A stretch of DNA of 64,000 nucleotides. Source: Rostrohypoxylon terebratum (lineage: Eukaryota > Ascomycota > Sordariomycetes > Xylariales > Hypoxylaceae). Where the stretch lies: assembly GCA_022497145.1 (NCBI GenBank), contig MU385876.1:1-64000 (forward strand). The letters are read 5' to 3'. The notes beneath the pieces were generated by a model, which saw only the letters and a program-made list of their open reading frames with translations, ran no database searches and was not told the DNA's origin. The position numbers and the translations under genes are program-made. Of this stretch, positions 41,543 to 52,539 are shown one piece after another; positions within the stretch are counted from its first letter, which is position 1; each line of letters begins with the position of its first letter.

Positions 41543-43150
41543 TTTTGCCAATTTACTTTTAGAAATCTAGACGAAATTTCTGGTATAATCGAAATGAAAG
41601 ATTCAAATCCAGAGAAAAAGAAACCTCAAGATTTTCTAGAGATTAATATATATCGGTAGTATTTTATTCGGGATAGAATATAGGTAAGTCGAAGTCCACT
41701 TTCAAGTTCTTCCCCAACATTCGCCGTTTCATGATTGAGTTCGTGATGAGGGGTTGAGTAGCACAGAAACCATTCTATTGCATCATAACCTGAAGTTAAA
41801 CCGGGAACCTTGTCTACCTAGGAACCTTGAAGTTTCTTGCAGGCACTAAACGCTTCGAGTTTACTATTTAGGGGCGGTCGCCGCTGCATCACGCATCGTA
41901 TGCCGGTTTCGTGGATCCCCTAAGAATTATTGGCCGAACTATACTCTGCTTCTGACCAAACGTCAAAGATTCATACAGGAATCACTACATGACATATAGG
42001 TCATAAGTGTAGAATTCAGCTTTTTAAGCAATCAGGACAACTGACTTCTAAAGAATGATATTGGAGGATATTGGTATGAGCAACCTAGTCGTGAGCCAAG
42101 CATGCTGTCTAGTTCCATCCTAGAATCTACCCAAGTCAGTACCCCACTATACCACTATACCACTATCCATACGTCAGGCACGACCACAATAGCGAGTCTA
42201 GTCGATACCAACACGGCCTAAGTACTTGAGAAAGCAAGTAATTTTATCCATGGGTTGTTCCAAGGTGATCATACCTATATATTGTCGCATTCCCAAAGAG
42301 ACCAAGGTACACGGTAAATATTATGGTCATATTCTATGATATTATTAGGCCGGGCATGATCAGAACGGTAAATGCGTAGAAAAAAAAGGGTCAGAATACC
42401 TATTCGTAGCTCTTACGTCTATGAGGCTCAAAAGAACTAATTGCTAACTCACGACAACCATGAGTTAAATTTAGTAGACTCTATCAACTTAAAATCTATA
42501 GATATCTTATACTATGATTGAACCTCGTATCTCGAAGCAATCACATCCGTAGCTGATATCCAGTCTGCCAGTATGGTGTAAGACGCGAAGAGTTCTAGGC
42601 TCGCCAAGTGCTCATTCAGATGAGCTTACGCACTCAGCTTTGCCCAACTCCCCTACCGACTCCCTTAACACCAACAGCCGATATATCGCTTTCACGGCTT
42701 TGGAGCATATAAATTACCTATTAATATAAGAGGTGAGTGAGGGTTTTACGACGACGTTTGCTTTTACCCTGAATCCCCAACTTGGGTTAGGGGTGGTCCC
42801 GTCAGGACAGGCTATTATCCAGTTGTGACGGTTCGCGTCTGGACGATCGTTCGAATGCTGTCTTTGCTAAGATCTGTTCGCTAAGCCCTGCACTGGACGT
42901 CGTAATATTTTTCCTGGAAAGGCCGAGAGATCCGGTGACGAGGGTTTTAAAGTCAGAAACATTCTAGAATTGCTTCTGTAAGGATTATTTTTCTGGAATA
43001 TATAGTCGAGTTAGTCGAATATTGATCGAAGGTCGCGGGAATCCGCTTCTTCTACGTCGTAGAATTCCCAATTCCCCAACTCAGGATCCTCTTCCCCGAA
43101 CCCCCCCTTGTCTCTTCCCCACAGACCAGGATCTCGGGTACCTATAGTTG
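41543..43150. other. 1.6-kb spacer, no gene seen
   Basis: The left part holds the aldo-keto reductase promoter, and the right part should contain the promoter of the 43151 gene. The stretch is AT-rich, with several short frames but no motifs. Confidence 0.45.
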
Positions 43151-44350
43151 ATGTACCCTCCACTTCTTACAACGTGCGGCGTGCCAATCGATCCACCCCA
43201 GGCAAAGGATTTATTTGTCAACCACATAATGCCGACGTACCTTTGCCACGGCTTTCGCTGGCATCGTTTAAGCATCAAGTATTTCGTCGTTATCCAGAAC
43301 GTCGACGATGCTGCGCCTGATTGGATCGTAACGCGAAATAGCCCTGTCGCTTTGCTTGACCAGTTCTACGAGCTGTTCGACTTCCTCCCACCATGTACTC
43401 GCCCAACACGTCCCCGAAACCCCTCCTCCCATCGAAACGATACTCGCTTACCATCACGCAATGGCAACGGTCACGCGCGAACGCAATCTGAAGGGGGACA
43501 GATGCACAAGGGAACACATAATGGTGTTGAAAACGGCGAGAATGGGAATAATAGCGACCAGATAAAGTCGTCCCATCGCAGAGCAATATCAGGACAGCCA
43601 GTTACGAACGAGATACAAGATGACGCGATATCGCTACCATCCCCGGATCCATCTGAGTTCGACGACAGTATACCATTCAATGACTGGTCGGTCGTGAAAT
43701 TTGTAGAGGAATTCAACGCTACGGATTTGAGCGCCGTCAGTGGACCATGGGCATATGTGGCAGATCATGTGGTGCGGATAGACACATCGGTCTCGATCGC
43801 AGAAGAGATAAGTCGTTACGAGGCGCGGATAGAAAAGGAATCATATAAGCCGATGAGCGGTCCTAGCGATGAGGAAGGCCGTAAAGTCAATACGTTCGGT
43901 AGTAGAAAGGCGGGCTGGCTTGAGAAACTTCGGGATCAATTACAAAGAAAGGAGAGCATTCGATGGTACGTCGTTATCTGCAGTGACGAAGATCGCATCG
44001 TCCCCAATATAGACAGGAGCGACGAAGACCAAGATATGAGTAATGGAAAGGGGAAGACTCGTGGGTTTGTTGAAAACGGATTCGAATTCCGATTGCCAGA
44101 ATTCCTAGAGCCGCAGCAGTCTTCGGAGCCGAGACCAAGACGACAAAGAGCAGAGAGGAAGATGGCTCTGCAAAAATCGTCACCCTCACCTATACCCGAA
44201 AGTGAAGAGCCGATAATCCCCCTCCCTCCCACTCCTGTTGACGCGACCCCTAATATATCGGGGGAGAACTTGATGCGACTTAAGAGCTCTAAATCGAATG
44301 GCAGGATCAGGAGATTGTTCTTGAGACAAAAGCCCGACAGCCCCACCTGA
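43151..44350 (+). CDS. Conserved fungal protein, unknown function
   Basis: This is a single-exon gene of 399 residues. The N-terminal third has the strongest protein character, with IMPTYLCHGFRWHRLSIKYFVVIQNVDDAAPDWIV and LLDQFYELFDFLP. The middle (about 95-160) is low-complexity and polar. A folded block at about 170-290 includes SVVKFVEEFNATDLSAVSGPWAYVADHVVRIDTSVSIAEE and SIRWYVVICSDEDRIVP. The C-terminus is basic. I believe similar proteins occur across filamentous ascomycetes without assigned function, from memory only. The ATG at 43151 is the likely start. Confidence 0.75.
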   Translation: MYPPLLTTCGVPIDPPQAKDLFVNHIMPTYLCHGFRWHRLSIKYFVVIQNVDDAAPDWIVTRNSPVALLDQFYELFDFLPPCTRPTRPRNPSSHRNDTRLPSRNGNGHARTQSEGGQMHKGTHNGVENGENGNNSDQIKSSHRRAISGQPVTNEIQDDAISLPSPDPSEFDDSIPFNDWSVVKFVEEFNATDLSAVSGPWAYVADHVVRIDTSVSIAEEISRYEARIEKESYKPMSGPSDEEGRKVNTFGSRKAGWLEKLRDQLQRKESIRWYVVICSDEDRIVPNIDRSDEDQDMSNGKGKTRGFVENGFEFRLPEFLEPQQSSEPRPRRQRAERKMALQKSSPSPIPESEEPIIPLPPTPVDATPNISGENLMRLKSSKSNGRIRRLFLRQKPDSPT

Positions 44351-45126
44351 AATATACATGAATATGTCGAAATATGCTTCGAGGGACCGCCTCTCGAAGG
44401 CCTCGAGCGCATTCACACTTTATGTTCATAACATAGCGGCTCTGCTTTCCTGTCTTATCAACTAGCATCTCTCCGGGAGTCGCGAGATGTAACAACATGA
44501 CCGATGACATAACCGATTGCGCATCAAAATTAATAGCGATAGTGCTCTGTTGTATGTGGGATTTGCCACACGATACTCTTCATCCATGTTTTTAATAAAC
44601 ACAACGTGAAAACTACTTACATAACTTTCAGCGATGGTTCTTTTCGGATTGGAGTTGTGGAAGTGAAGATGCAAAGATGAGATCAAATAGCTCAGGCACC
44701 TGAAGCAACCTGAAGCAACATTGGAAGTTGGAACTTGGAACTTGGAAGTTGTAGGGGAGTAAGTGGGATCCATCCATTCATACTTTATATTCAGTACGTG
44801 CCTTACCTCCATGGCTGCCCTCTATTGTACACTCTTCGCAACAACCCATTCGGTTAGTTCCACAAGGTTCATGCAAGATGAACTTGCCTTCATGAATTAA
44901 TGGGCTTCAGCATATGGAAAGCACCATGTGTAAAAACATTCCCTCTAATACATTAGGTATTTCAATGTCCCCAAAATAAATCTCTCCCGTCTTTTTCGAC
45001 TTCTACTCCACGTCCCTTTCATACAATCATACAATCATACAAGCCCAGCGCAGCAAGTAATGCGTTCACCATTCTTTATTTACAACAACAACAACGCTAT
45101 CAATTTCACAGCATTGGATAGTAACA
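44351..45126. other. Spacer upstream of the F-box-like gene
   Basis: About 780 bp with no clear gene. Overlapping minus-strand frames (44186-44812) are shadows without family features. The right end is AC-rich (CAACAACAACAACGC) and is probably the 5' UTR of the plus-strand gene at 45127. Confidence 0.5.
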
Positions 45127-46879
45127 ATGGATCAAAATAGTCTTGTCTTATGTCGTCAACCCAACCCCGTTGAATTCATACCTAACGAAATCCTCTTCTT
45201 GGTCATTGAACGTCTTCGACTTCCAGTTAGTCAAGTAACTGACACAGCACCCCCAAGAGAATTCTTAGCGAACCGCAATACGCTCTACAACCTGTGTCTA
45301 ACCGCTAAATTCCTCCTCGAATATGCCAGGCCGCTTCTATACGAGACCATTATCTTATATTTAGATAGCAATGAAGAGGAATATCTCCGAGTCGGTAATC
45401 GGCGGTCTCTAGTTCGCTTGGTCAGGACATTGCTTGATAAACCTGATTTCTGTCCTTTGATCAAGAACATACTCTTGCCCTCGAATATTGCTGAGCCCAC
45501 ATGGATTAACCCATATCATGAATACAGTTTAGATGTTCTGTGAGTAGGAACATACCTAGGCACCTAAGTGGAGGTGACCTGTTGTCGCTCTTTTTCTTTA
45601 CACTGCCTGCAATATGCAACTCTGACTTTGGATATTGTAGTCGTTGGCCTTTCACCGACTACGCTTACCCATCCTAGGGGGGTATTGATTGGCGTCACCG
45701 GGTTATATTTCATGTCGCGCGTCTTCAGCCACAACTCGACCCTACTATGGGCGCTTGGGATCTCAGACAATTCTGGGGGAGCCTCACAGGGATCACCCAA
45801 CGAATCCTAGCGATCCTTTTCTGCCTATCCATCAACCTGGAGCTGTTACTTCTTCACAAAGTGGATCACGACAATTATCCCGTTCTATGCGATACCATAG
45901 AGAACGTGGCAGGGCAATTTGGTCACAATGGATCCTTCCTCCCCAAATTGTCAACGATATATCTCCAAAAAGTCCGCAAGCCTGACGGTACCGCTGAAGG
46001 AGAACTTGTTCTGCCTTCAGTCTTTCTAGAATTGGGAAATATCAACCAAGTTCAAATATGGCGTATCAGCGGAAGTAATGCCAACAACTTTGGAAACGAT
46101 CTCTTATGGTTAGCGAGAATTCGGGAGTTGAAGCTTTTCTGTAGCTGTAAGTCTACTACGATGCTTGATATTAAAATTATCAGGTATGATATATAAGCTA
46201 TCATTGCTAACCTTTAATTTCAGTTTGCGCAAACGATATATACGGGATTTGTGAATCGGCCATCCAACTTGAGAGTCTGACGTTGGTGATGACCGATCCC
46301 CGTTTTCTCATTTATTACGGCCCAACACCGTTACCAGGCGAGGATATCAACTACGCAATAAGCCTCTGCGCCAACACCCTGAAGTTTTTAGAATTCAGGA
46401 TTACTGGGAAAAGATGGTTTCAAGATCAGATTGGATCTTTGGGAGTGCTAGAGTGTCTACCTCGACTCAAGCAACTTGAGACACTGAGAACCGAAATTCC
46501 TCTTATCTACAGATCTGACGACATACACTTAAGTCCCGTCGAGCTCGTGGGTAAATTACCACCGAACATCGCCTCTTTGGAATTGATCGAATGGCCCACA
46601 TACCCTCCCGGTCTGGACCATTTTAAAAGTGCAACCAGACATCTATGCGATTCCATATTCATCGCATTAGCTAATAACGATGTTCAGTTGCCCAACCTGA
46701 GGCAAATTCACTTTCTATGTAGTGCTTACAATCCATGCTTTGACACAGAACAGCTAGGCGAAGAAAGGCGGATATTCGACGACTGCGAGAGCCCCATCTC
46801 GTTTACGTGGGCGATCGATTTGCTACAAACCCAGGCGTGGATCTTAGGTCATCTCGCTTTCACTCTCCATCGTAGCTAA
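45127..46879 (+). CDS. F-box-like protein, three exons
   Basis: The spliced product is 482 residues. Exons are 45127-45539, 45767-46146 and 46224-46879. Joining 45539 to 45767 (donor CT|GTGAGT, acceptor CTCAG) keeps the frame into LQFWGSLTGITQRILAILFCLSINLEL; other acceptors nearby lead to stops. The start IPNEILFLVIERLRLP with LYNLCLTAKFLLEYARPLLYETIIL is the degenerate F-box pattern common in fungi. The rest is leucine-rich with repeat-like NIASLELIEW, LPNLRQIHFL units. F-box proteins recruit substrates to SCF ubiquitin ligases; the target is unknown. The first intron is 227 nt. Confidence 0.75.
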
Positions 46880-49580
46880 ACACCTCAAGTCCCTCTTTCT
46901 TTTCTTATGGTCATGGCGGTATAGGTAGGCTATGGATCAAGCGTATATCATTCACTAGGTATAAATAAGGCAGGAGACAAATGCTTCAGCGGGTATAAAC
47001 AATCCGATTTGAAATTAGTCGGGTAGATAGGAGATAGTAACAGCGTTACAGATCAAGTCTAATATCATATCTATTTCACTATGCGAAAGCACAGGAACCA
47101 TGCTATACATCTGGTCTGACATATCGAGGCCTTTACCGGTATGCTCGCTACTATAAGACAGATACTAAATCGACCTACCATATCATCCTATTACTACATG
47201 AGAATCGCATACGCTGCTATTTATCACATCTACACCAACCTACCTTTACCCAACAAGTCACATCACGCCCGCTTTCGGCCAGCATCTTCAGATCTCGCCA
47301 CACCTCATTCGACAGCGCGCTTCTCTCACCGGTATTCTTCGCGCTAGTCTACCTGTGAAAGACGAGATAAATCTCCGGAAAGAAGATATGCTGTACCATA
47401 CCTGACTCAACGTTGAAACCCGCTACTGCACAGCCTTGAATGGTGTTTTTTTTCGGTGGTGGTGGTAATGATGATTGATTAGATCCTGCCGATATTTCAA
47501 AATGCCGCGGTTAGGCTATCTAACGCTAGCATTCCCGGGGGAGAGGGGAACCCGGGGGCCTGCTGCACTGTGGATTGGGTAGCTGAAGCAGGTAGCCCTA
47601 GGTAGGTAGGTAGGTTATAAGTACTAAGATAAGTATTAAGATATGTGCCTATAACCCGCCTCCCTCGTACATATAGGTAGTACCTAGTAGGTAATCTACC
47701 TAGGACCTAGGTCCTAGATAGATATGTAGGACTTTGGGTAGAGGTAGCCTTGGAGGCAGGGTAAGGTAATGAATGCCATGCGGAGCCCCCGCAAAGCTTG
47801 GGCGGAAGGGACCTACCTAACGCAGTGCTGGGCACATAGGCATAGGCACATACTTACAGTGCATGATCGGGGTATTTACTTTGAAATTTCCTCATTTGGA
47901 AAATGAGATGTGCGTGGGAACTTGACCTGGACCTCGGGATTTGCTTCTTTTCCTTATTACGCAAAAAGCTGTGATAAATGTCCAGGTAAAGGTAAGTTGA
48001 TTAATGCTTGGGTGGTGGTATAATGACAACTTCGTATACGAATACAGTACCTAGGTCCTACGGTATGGCTAAAGGGACGAGAACGAAGCGTGAGAAAATG
48101 GTTCTATTGAAAAGCTGTTTTTTTCAACGGCAGGCAAAATTGGAATGGCTCGGGCTTGCAGACCCACGCCATGAAGTCATTAATTGCCTTGCATCCAACT
48201 TGCCAGATTCCCACGTGCGAGTGACAGAATAACTGTCCCTCAGCATCGGTCTACGGCTCGCTCAAAATAGAACACCAGGTACGGGGTCTTAATTATCAAG
48301 CGGATAGGTGTATAAATAGAAGCATTCATATTATATAGGTATATGCCTTCGAAAAGTCCGTTGGGTATAGTTGACGAATTCGGTCGTCTAGGTACGCTCA
48401 TTAAATTTCCTTTTTGGTCATTGCCTCGTAACCTTTCCTGCCATCAGGTGTGAGCCAATCTCCCGAGATATATGGTCTTAGATTCCCGATCCTTAAAATT
48501 AACCATGATGACAATGCAGAGCAGAACGCTTAGAAAACGCCGATGGCGCCGAACAAGAGCCTAAGACTATCTCATCCTCTAGCAATTGCGAAGAATGCGA
48601 AGAATAATACATTGTGTAAAATGACGCTTGACCAAGACACATCCCGCCCAACCATGTTCGCGCAAAGAATACAATGATGCATGGATGTAAAACATTTTTG
48701 GGGGGGCTAGGTAGTTAGTTCATTTCCCCTGATCCAAGATTCCTCTTGTCTGTGACCTCATCGGCCCTTAGGATATCGTCGTGAGTAGTAATGATGAAAG
48801 GGGTAGGTAGGAAGATGAGAATAACCGCGCATTGCCCTCAATAGCGGTGCAACGTATAGGAAATATCAACAAGTATTTCTCCAACTGTTCTAAACATGAA
48901 AATATCTGGTGGTTGTCGTGTAGCCCGACCCATCCGGATCCAGGAATAGGGAACGATGCTGTTAACAGGGTTGACGGGAGTACGGACCGCAGAGCCTAGC
49001 AATCCCCAGACCAAGAATCTCCCCCGCCAACCAGCTTCGCTGGTTCAACCCCAGAATGCAACCCCAGACCATTATAGTGCTGCCAAAGCGCATGAGTGTG
49101 CCACTTTACATGTCTAAGGTCTCTGTTGGCCTTGTTCCTGGGAGCTTGTTAATCATCTAAGAAATCAGCCACGGAAGGACTTGATCCCTAGAGACCCGAC
49201 AAGGCTGAAAGGATCCGATGGTTAGTCGCTGCCAAGCGCGTTCTGATAACCTCCCCGATTGAGCGTCGTAACGCAGCGTGCATTCCCCGGGAGAAGTCCC
49301 TCGTGCAATAGAGTGAGCGTATCTCCAGCATAGCCGAGAACGTCGGACAGCACCTTTCTGCAAGTGCCTGCACCTGTTCCCAGATACGCGAACAGCCCGT
49401 CCCAGACAACGGGTAGAAATGACATCGTAAAACTTGATGCTTCAATGCAAGCACAGAGGTGACGGACTGCCGAGTCAAAGACGGAGCATGGGATCATCGT
49501 CGTCGTGGGGTCCCCAGAGCATTCGGACCGGACATGTCGTCAATAATTTGATACTTGTGCGTCATTTCCGATCAAGCCTG
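46880..49580. other. 2.7-kb gene-poor spacer rich in CCTAGG motifs
   Basis: The spacer separates the F-box-like gene from the 3' end of the minus-strand transcription factor gene. A dense cluster of CCTAGGTAGG and TACCTAGG motifs lies at about 47597-47735. A minus-strand frame at 49222-49497 has somewhat protein-like composition (91 residues) but no family. No RNA gene was recognised. Confidence 0.45.
47597..47735. repeat. Cluster of CCTAGGTA-type palindromic motifs
   Basis: Within about 140 bp there are several copies of CCTAGGTAGGTAGG, TACCTAGTAGG, TACCTAGG and CCTAGGTCCTAG. The core TACCTAGGTA is its own reverse complement. Similar motifs occur singly in many other spacers of the window but not in the coding regions I read. 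Confidence 0.65.
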
Positions 49581-51836
49581 TCAGCCATTCAAGAATGTTC
49601 GCCTCCGGACCTCAGCCTCCTTGATAATTTCGGCAGCTAGGCTCAGGCTTGGGGCGAGTATAGCCATCCTCTCGATGTCCATAATTACGTCATTGATGAT
49701 TTGATCAATGACTTCACGGTGAGGAACGAGCGTTAACAGGATGTTGGATAGAGAAGGCGACATGGTAGCACCCATTACCAATAACGTCTGCGAGACGATA
49801 GAGAGCGCGCCTTGCCAGAGGTAGGGCATATGGCCGGCGTGACTGCGGCCAAATCGTTAGATTGGGTCATGATTTGAAGAGCCGGCAACAAGGCATGAGG
49901 CTAGAGAAATTGACCAATCATTGGAGGGGGGGGTTACTTACTGTGCAGATATGTGCTCCAATTGCCTGATTGAGGCTTCGAGGCATTTGTGACAGCTCTC
50001 CCGCACTGAGGGGTCCAATACGGCCTGCTCGTTATCCAGCACCGCCAAGATATACGGACGGTAGATAATGGTTCGGCAAGCAAAGAAACGTAATCGTAGC
50101 ACCGTTTGCACCGGGTCCGGTAGAGTCGTACGGGTGAACGGGAACTGGAGGGCTAACGGGAGGCTTTCATACCATTGCGTGAGCTGAAAGTCCAGCTCCG
50201 CCACCACAGGCTCTAGGCTAGTAGTTGAGGCCATGGAGTCTTTCGAGTAAATAAGTTGACTAACTCGATTGAGAAGTCTCCTGAGAGCGATCTCTGCCAG
50301 GAAGTACCATAGGTCATCGCGTCCAACCGCTTCCGACTCCTCCCCTTGAAACCCACCCGGAAGTCCGACGCCTTCTTCAAATTGAACGACTCCGGAGTGA
50401 GGTAAATCGAGCTCCGCGAGGAGATCGCTCTCAAAAAGAAGAGCATTCCAATAAATCCGTTCCAGGAGTTCCCTCTGGTCATCCGGTACACGAGTTGGTG
50501 TCATAAGTAAGAGTTGTAGTTTACTACTTACAGTGCACAGCAAATTCCAGGCTTCCAGTGGCCTCACTAGATAGAATAGGTATGCCGCGGCTAGTAGATG
50601 GCACTGGGCAGCCAGCACACTATTAGCAGTCATCATGCCAGGTAACAGTGACCAAGCAGCCGTGAAATATTGTAAGCCCGGGGGGTCTTCCTGCGGTACG
50701 ATCCTCGATATACTGCCGCGTAAGCTTGCTTGGCCCAAAGCGAGTACAAGCAACACGATGCAACTCTCTGGACCTTCACGAAATCCAGTAGATAAGGCCG
50801 TCCGGTAGTGGCTTCTCCAGGTGAAAGGGTTGACGCAAGCATACCACACGTTCACCCTCTCGAAATAGGCTTCAATATAAGCGTTGGTATTCGACAGATC
50901 GACGCAAGGTGTCTTGGCCAGTGAATGAAGCGGCTCACGTGCCATTTCGAGTTGAAGAATAATCTGGGGGTCGTATGGGCGCCCGATCAAATCTCGAATC
51001 AATGGCCATTGGAGTAAATGTAGTGCCGCATTAGTATGAACCTTTGGCATCGTGGAGATGTTTGTTCCTTGGGCATGGCTGGTCCATGTTCCTAGGCCAC
51101 CGCTCGGTATTATAGAGACAAAATTTCCGGAGGAGTTCTGAATCATGACATTTTCGCCGCTGAGAGCAGTCCCATTACTTATGGGCGGAGAGTCGTGTGC
51201 GATCTGTATGGCATTTGGGTGACCGTTTGCCAAATTGATTTGAAGTAGGCTTTCAATTCGGTTCAATCGCTCAAGAATGAGCTTGTCGCCAGCGTCAAGC
51301 TTTATTCCGGGCTCTCGATATATGCACTCAGCTCCCAACTCCGTACAGAGCTTACACTTTGGTTTAGTACCGTCACATCTCGACTTTCGGGAGCGACAGA
51401 CTTCGCACTACGACAATTTTAATCAGAACCTCATTCACATTGCCTGCATTGATTCCCAACCTACCGCAATGGTGGCCCGTCTCCGGGGATAGTCAACAGT
51501 CGCATCTGTGTTCCGCCTCTTTAGCGGATTCGCCCCTTCGTCGCTCGGCGCTTTCGACATGCCATTGGTAGTTGGCTCGTTGCGGATTTCAGTTGTCTGT
51601 GAAAGATTTCGGGCCTTTTGTGCGGAGCCTAATATTCCCTCGCGACTGAAACTTGCAGTGCGCTGAGATTTGACGGAGGTCGGAGATTTTATTGTTGAGC
51701 CGTTACTGACCGGGTTAAGCTGGGGCGAAGGGACCTCAATCGAGAACGTCTCTCTCGAGGCTAGGGGAAAAGGCCGTCCCGAATTGCTCGCTGCGCCGGC
51801 GGAAAGAGGTGAGTCTCCCGTAGACGACGGCGACAT
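49581..51836 (-). CDS. Zn2Cys6 fungal transcription factor, three exons
   Basis: The spliced product is 699 residues. Exons are 51836-51465, 51407-49942 and 49842-49581. The DNA-binding domain is completed by splicing exon 1 to exon 2 and reads CEVCRSRKSRCDGTKPKCKLC up to Cys151. The cysteines fit C-x2-C-x6-C-x5-C-x2-C-x6-C (125, 128, 135, 141, 144, 151). It is preceded by a Ser/Pro-rich 124-residue N-terminus. A linker helix (ILERLNRIESLLQI) follows, then a fungal_trans regulatory domain containing RIYWNALLFESDLLAELDLPHSG. The ATG at 51836 is the first in frame. No regulated cluster is visible nearby, apart from the lactonase at 58618. Confidence 0.9.
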
Positions 51837-52500
51837 CTTCCAATCCAACGGATCACCAAGCACCTTAACGGGCGAAAAACGACCACGGGCAGTCTCGCTT
51901 ATGTCTCAGACGATATGCTGGCTACGTTCTCGTATGAAGCCGTGTAACCGGGACCAAGAGTTGAAGCATACGACTTCGGCGAGGAAGTATTTACCCAGGA
52001 TGCCGTACAGGGACAAAGTCTCGGACAAAAAAAGATGAGAGGGTATCCGAACTGCAAGGCACGGGAACGAGCTTATCATGTATTGAGGACGGGAAACCGT
52101 GGGAAATATGGGAAGATTTGGGCGGTTATGTCTTCCCTCCACATGGTAGGTACACACCTGCAGAAGCGGCGTGGAATGGTTGAGCCCTAGTATGTATTTA
52201 ATCCATTTAATCCCAGCTAAGGTGGTCCGTAAAACCCCAGAAAATTCCTACCCATAGCGGTTTAGGCGTAGTGTCGTCAAAAGGTACCCAGTCTGCCAGT
52301 GCAGCAGCAGAGCGGGACGTTCTGGACGTTGCAACGAGACAAGGGTTCGATCTCTACCCGGTCACGCTCACCCATGATTGGAGCCCATCTTCTGGAAGCT
52401 TGCGGTACAGTATTGTACGCAATTTGATCGTTCACCCGTCCAGAACTCACCAACCAGACCGACCAACCAGTTTTCAGGATATCCGTCTTCCGTATGAACA

Positions 52501-52539
52501 GGTTCTTAGGTTCTTAGGTTCTTAGTTGTTAGGTTCTTA
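52501..52539. repeat. Tandem repeat, unit GGTTCTTA, about 4-5 copies
   Basis: Three exact 8-bp units are followed by a degenerate one and another exact unit. It lies about 700 bp upstream of the Zn2Cys6 gene start, in non-coding DNA. Confidence 0.8.
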
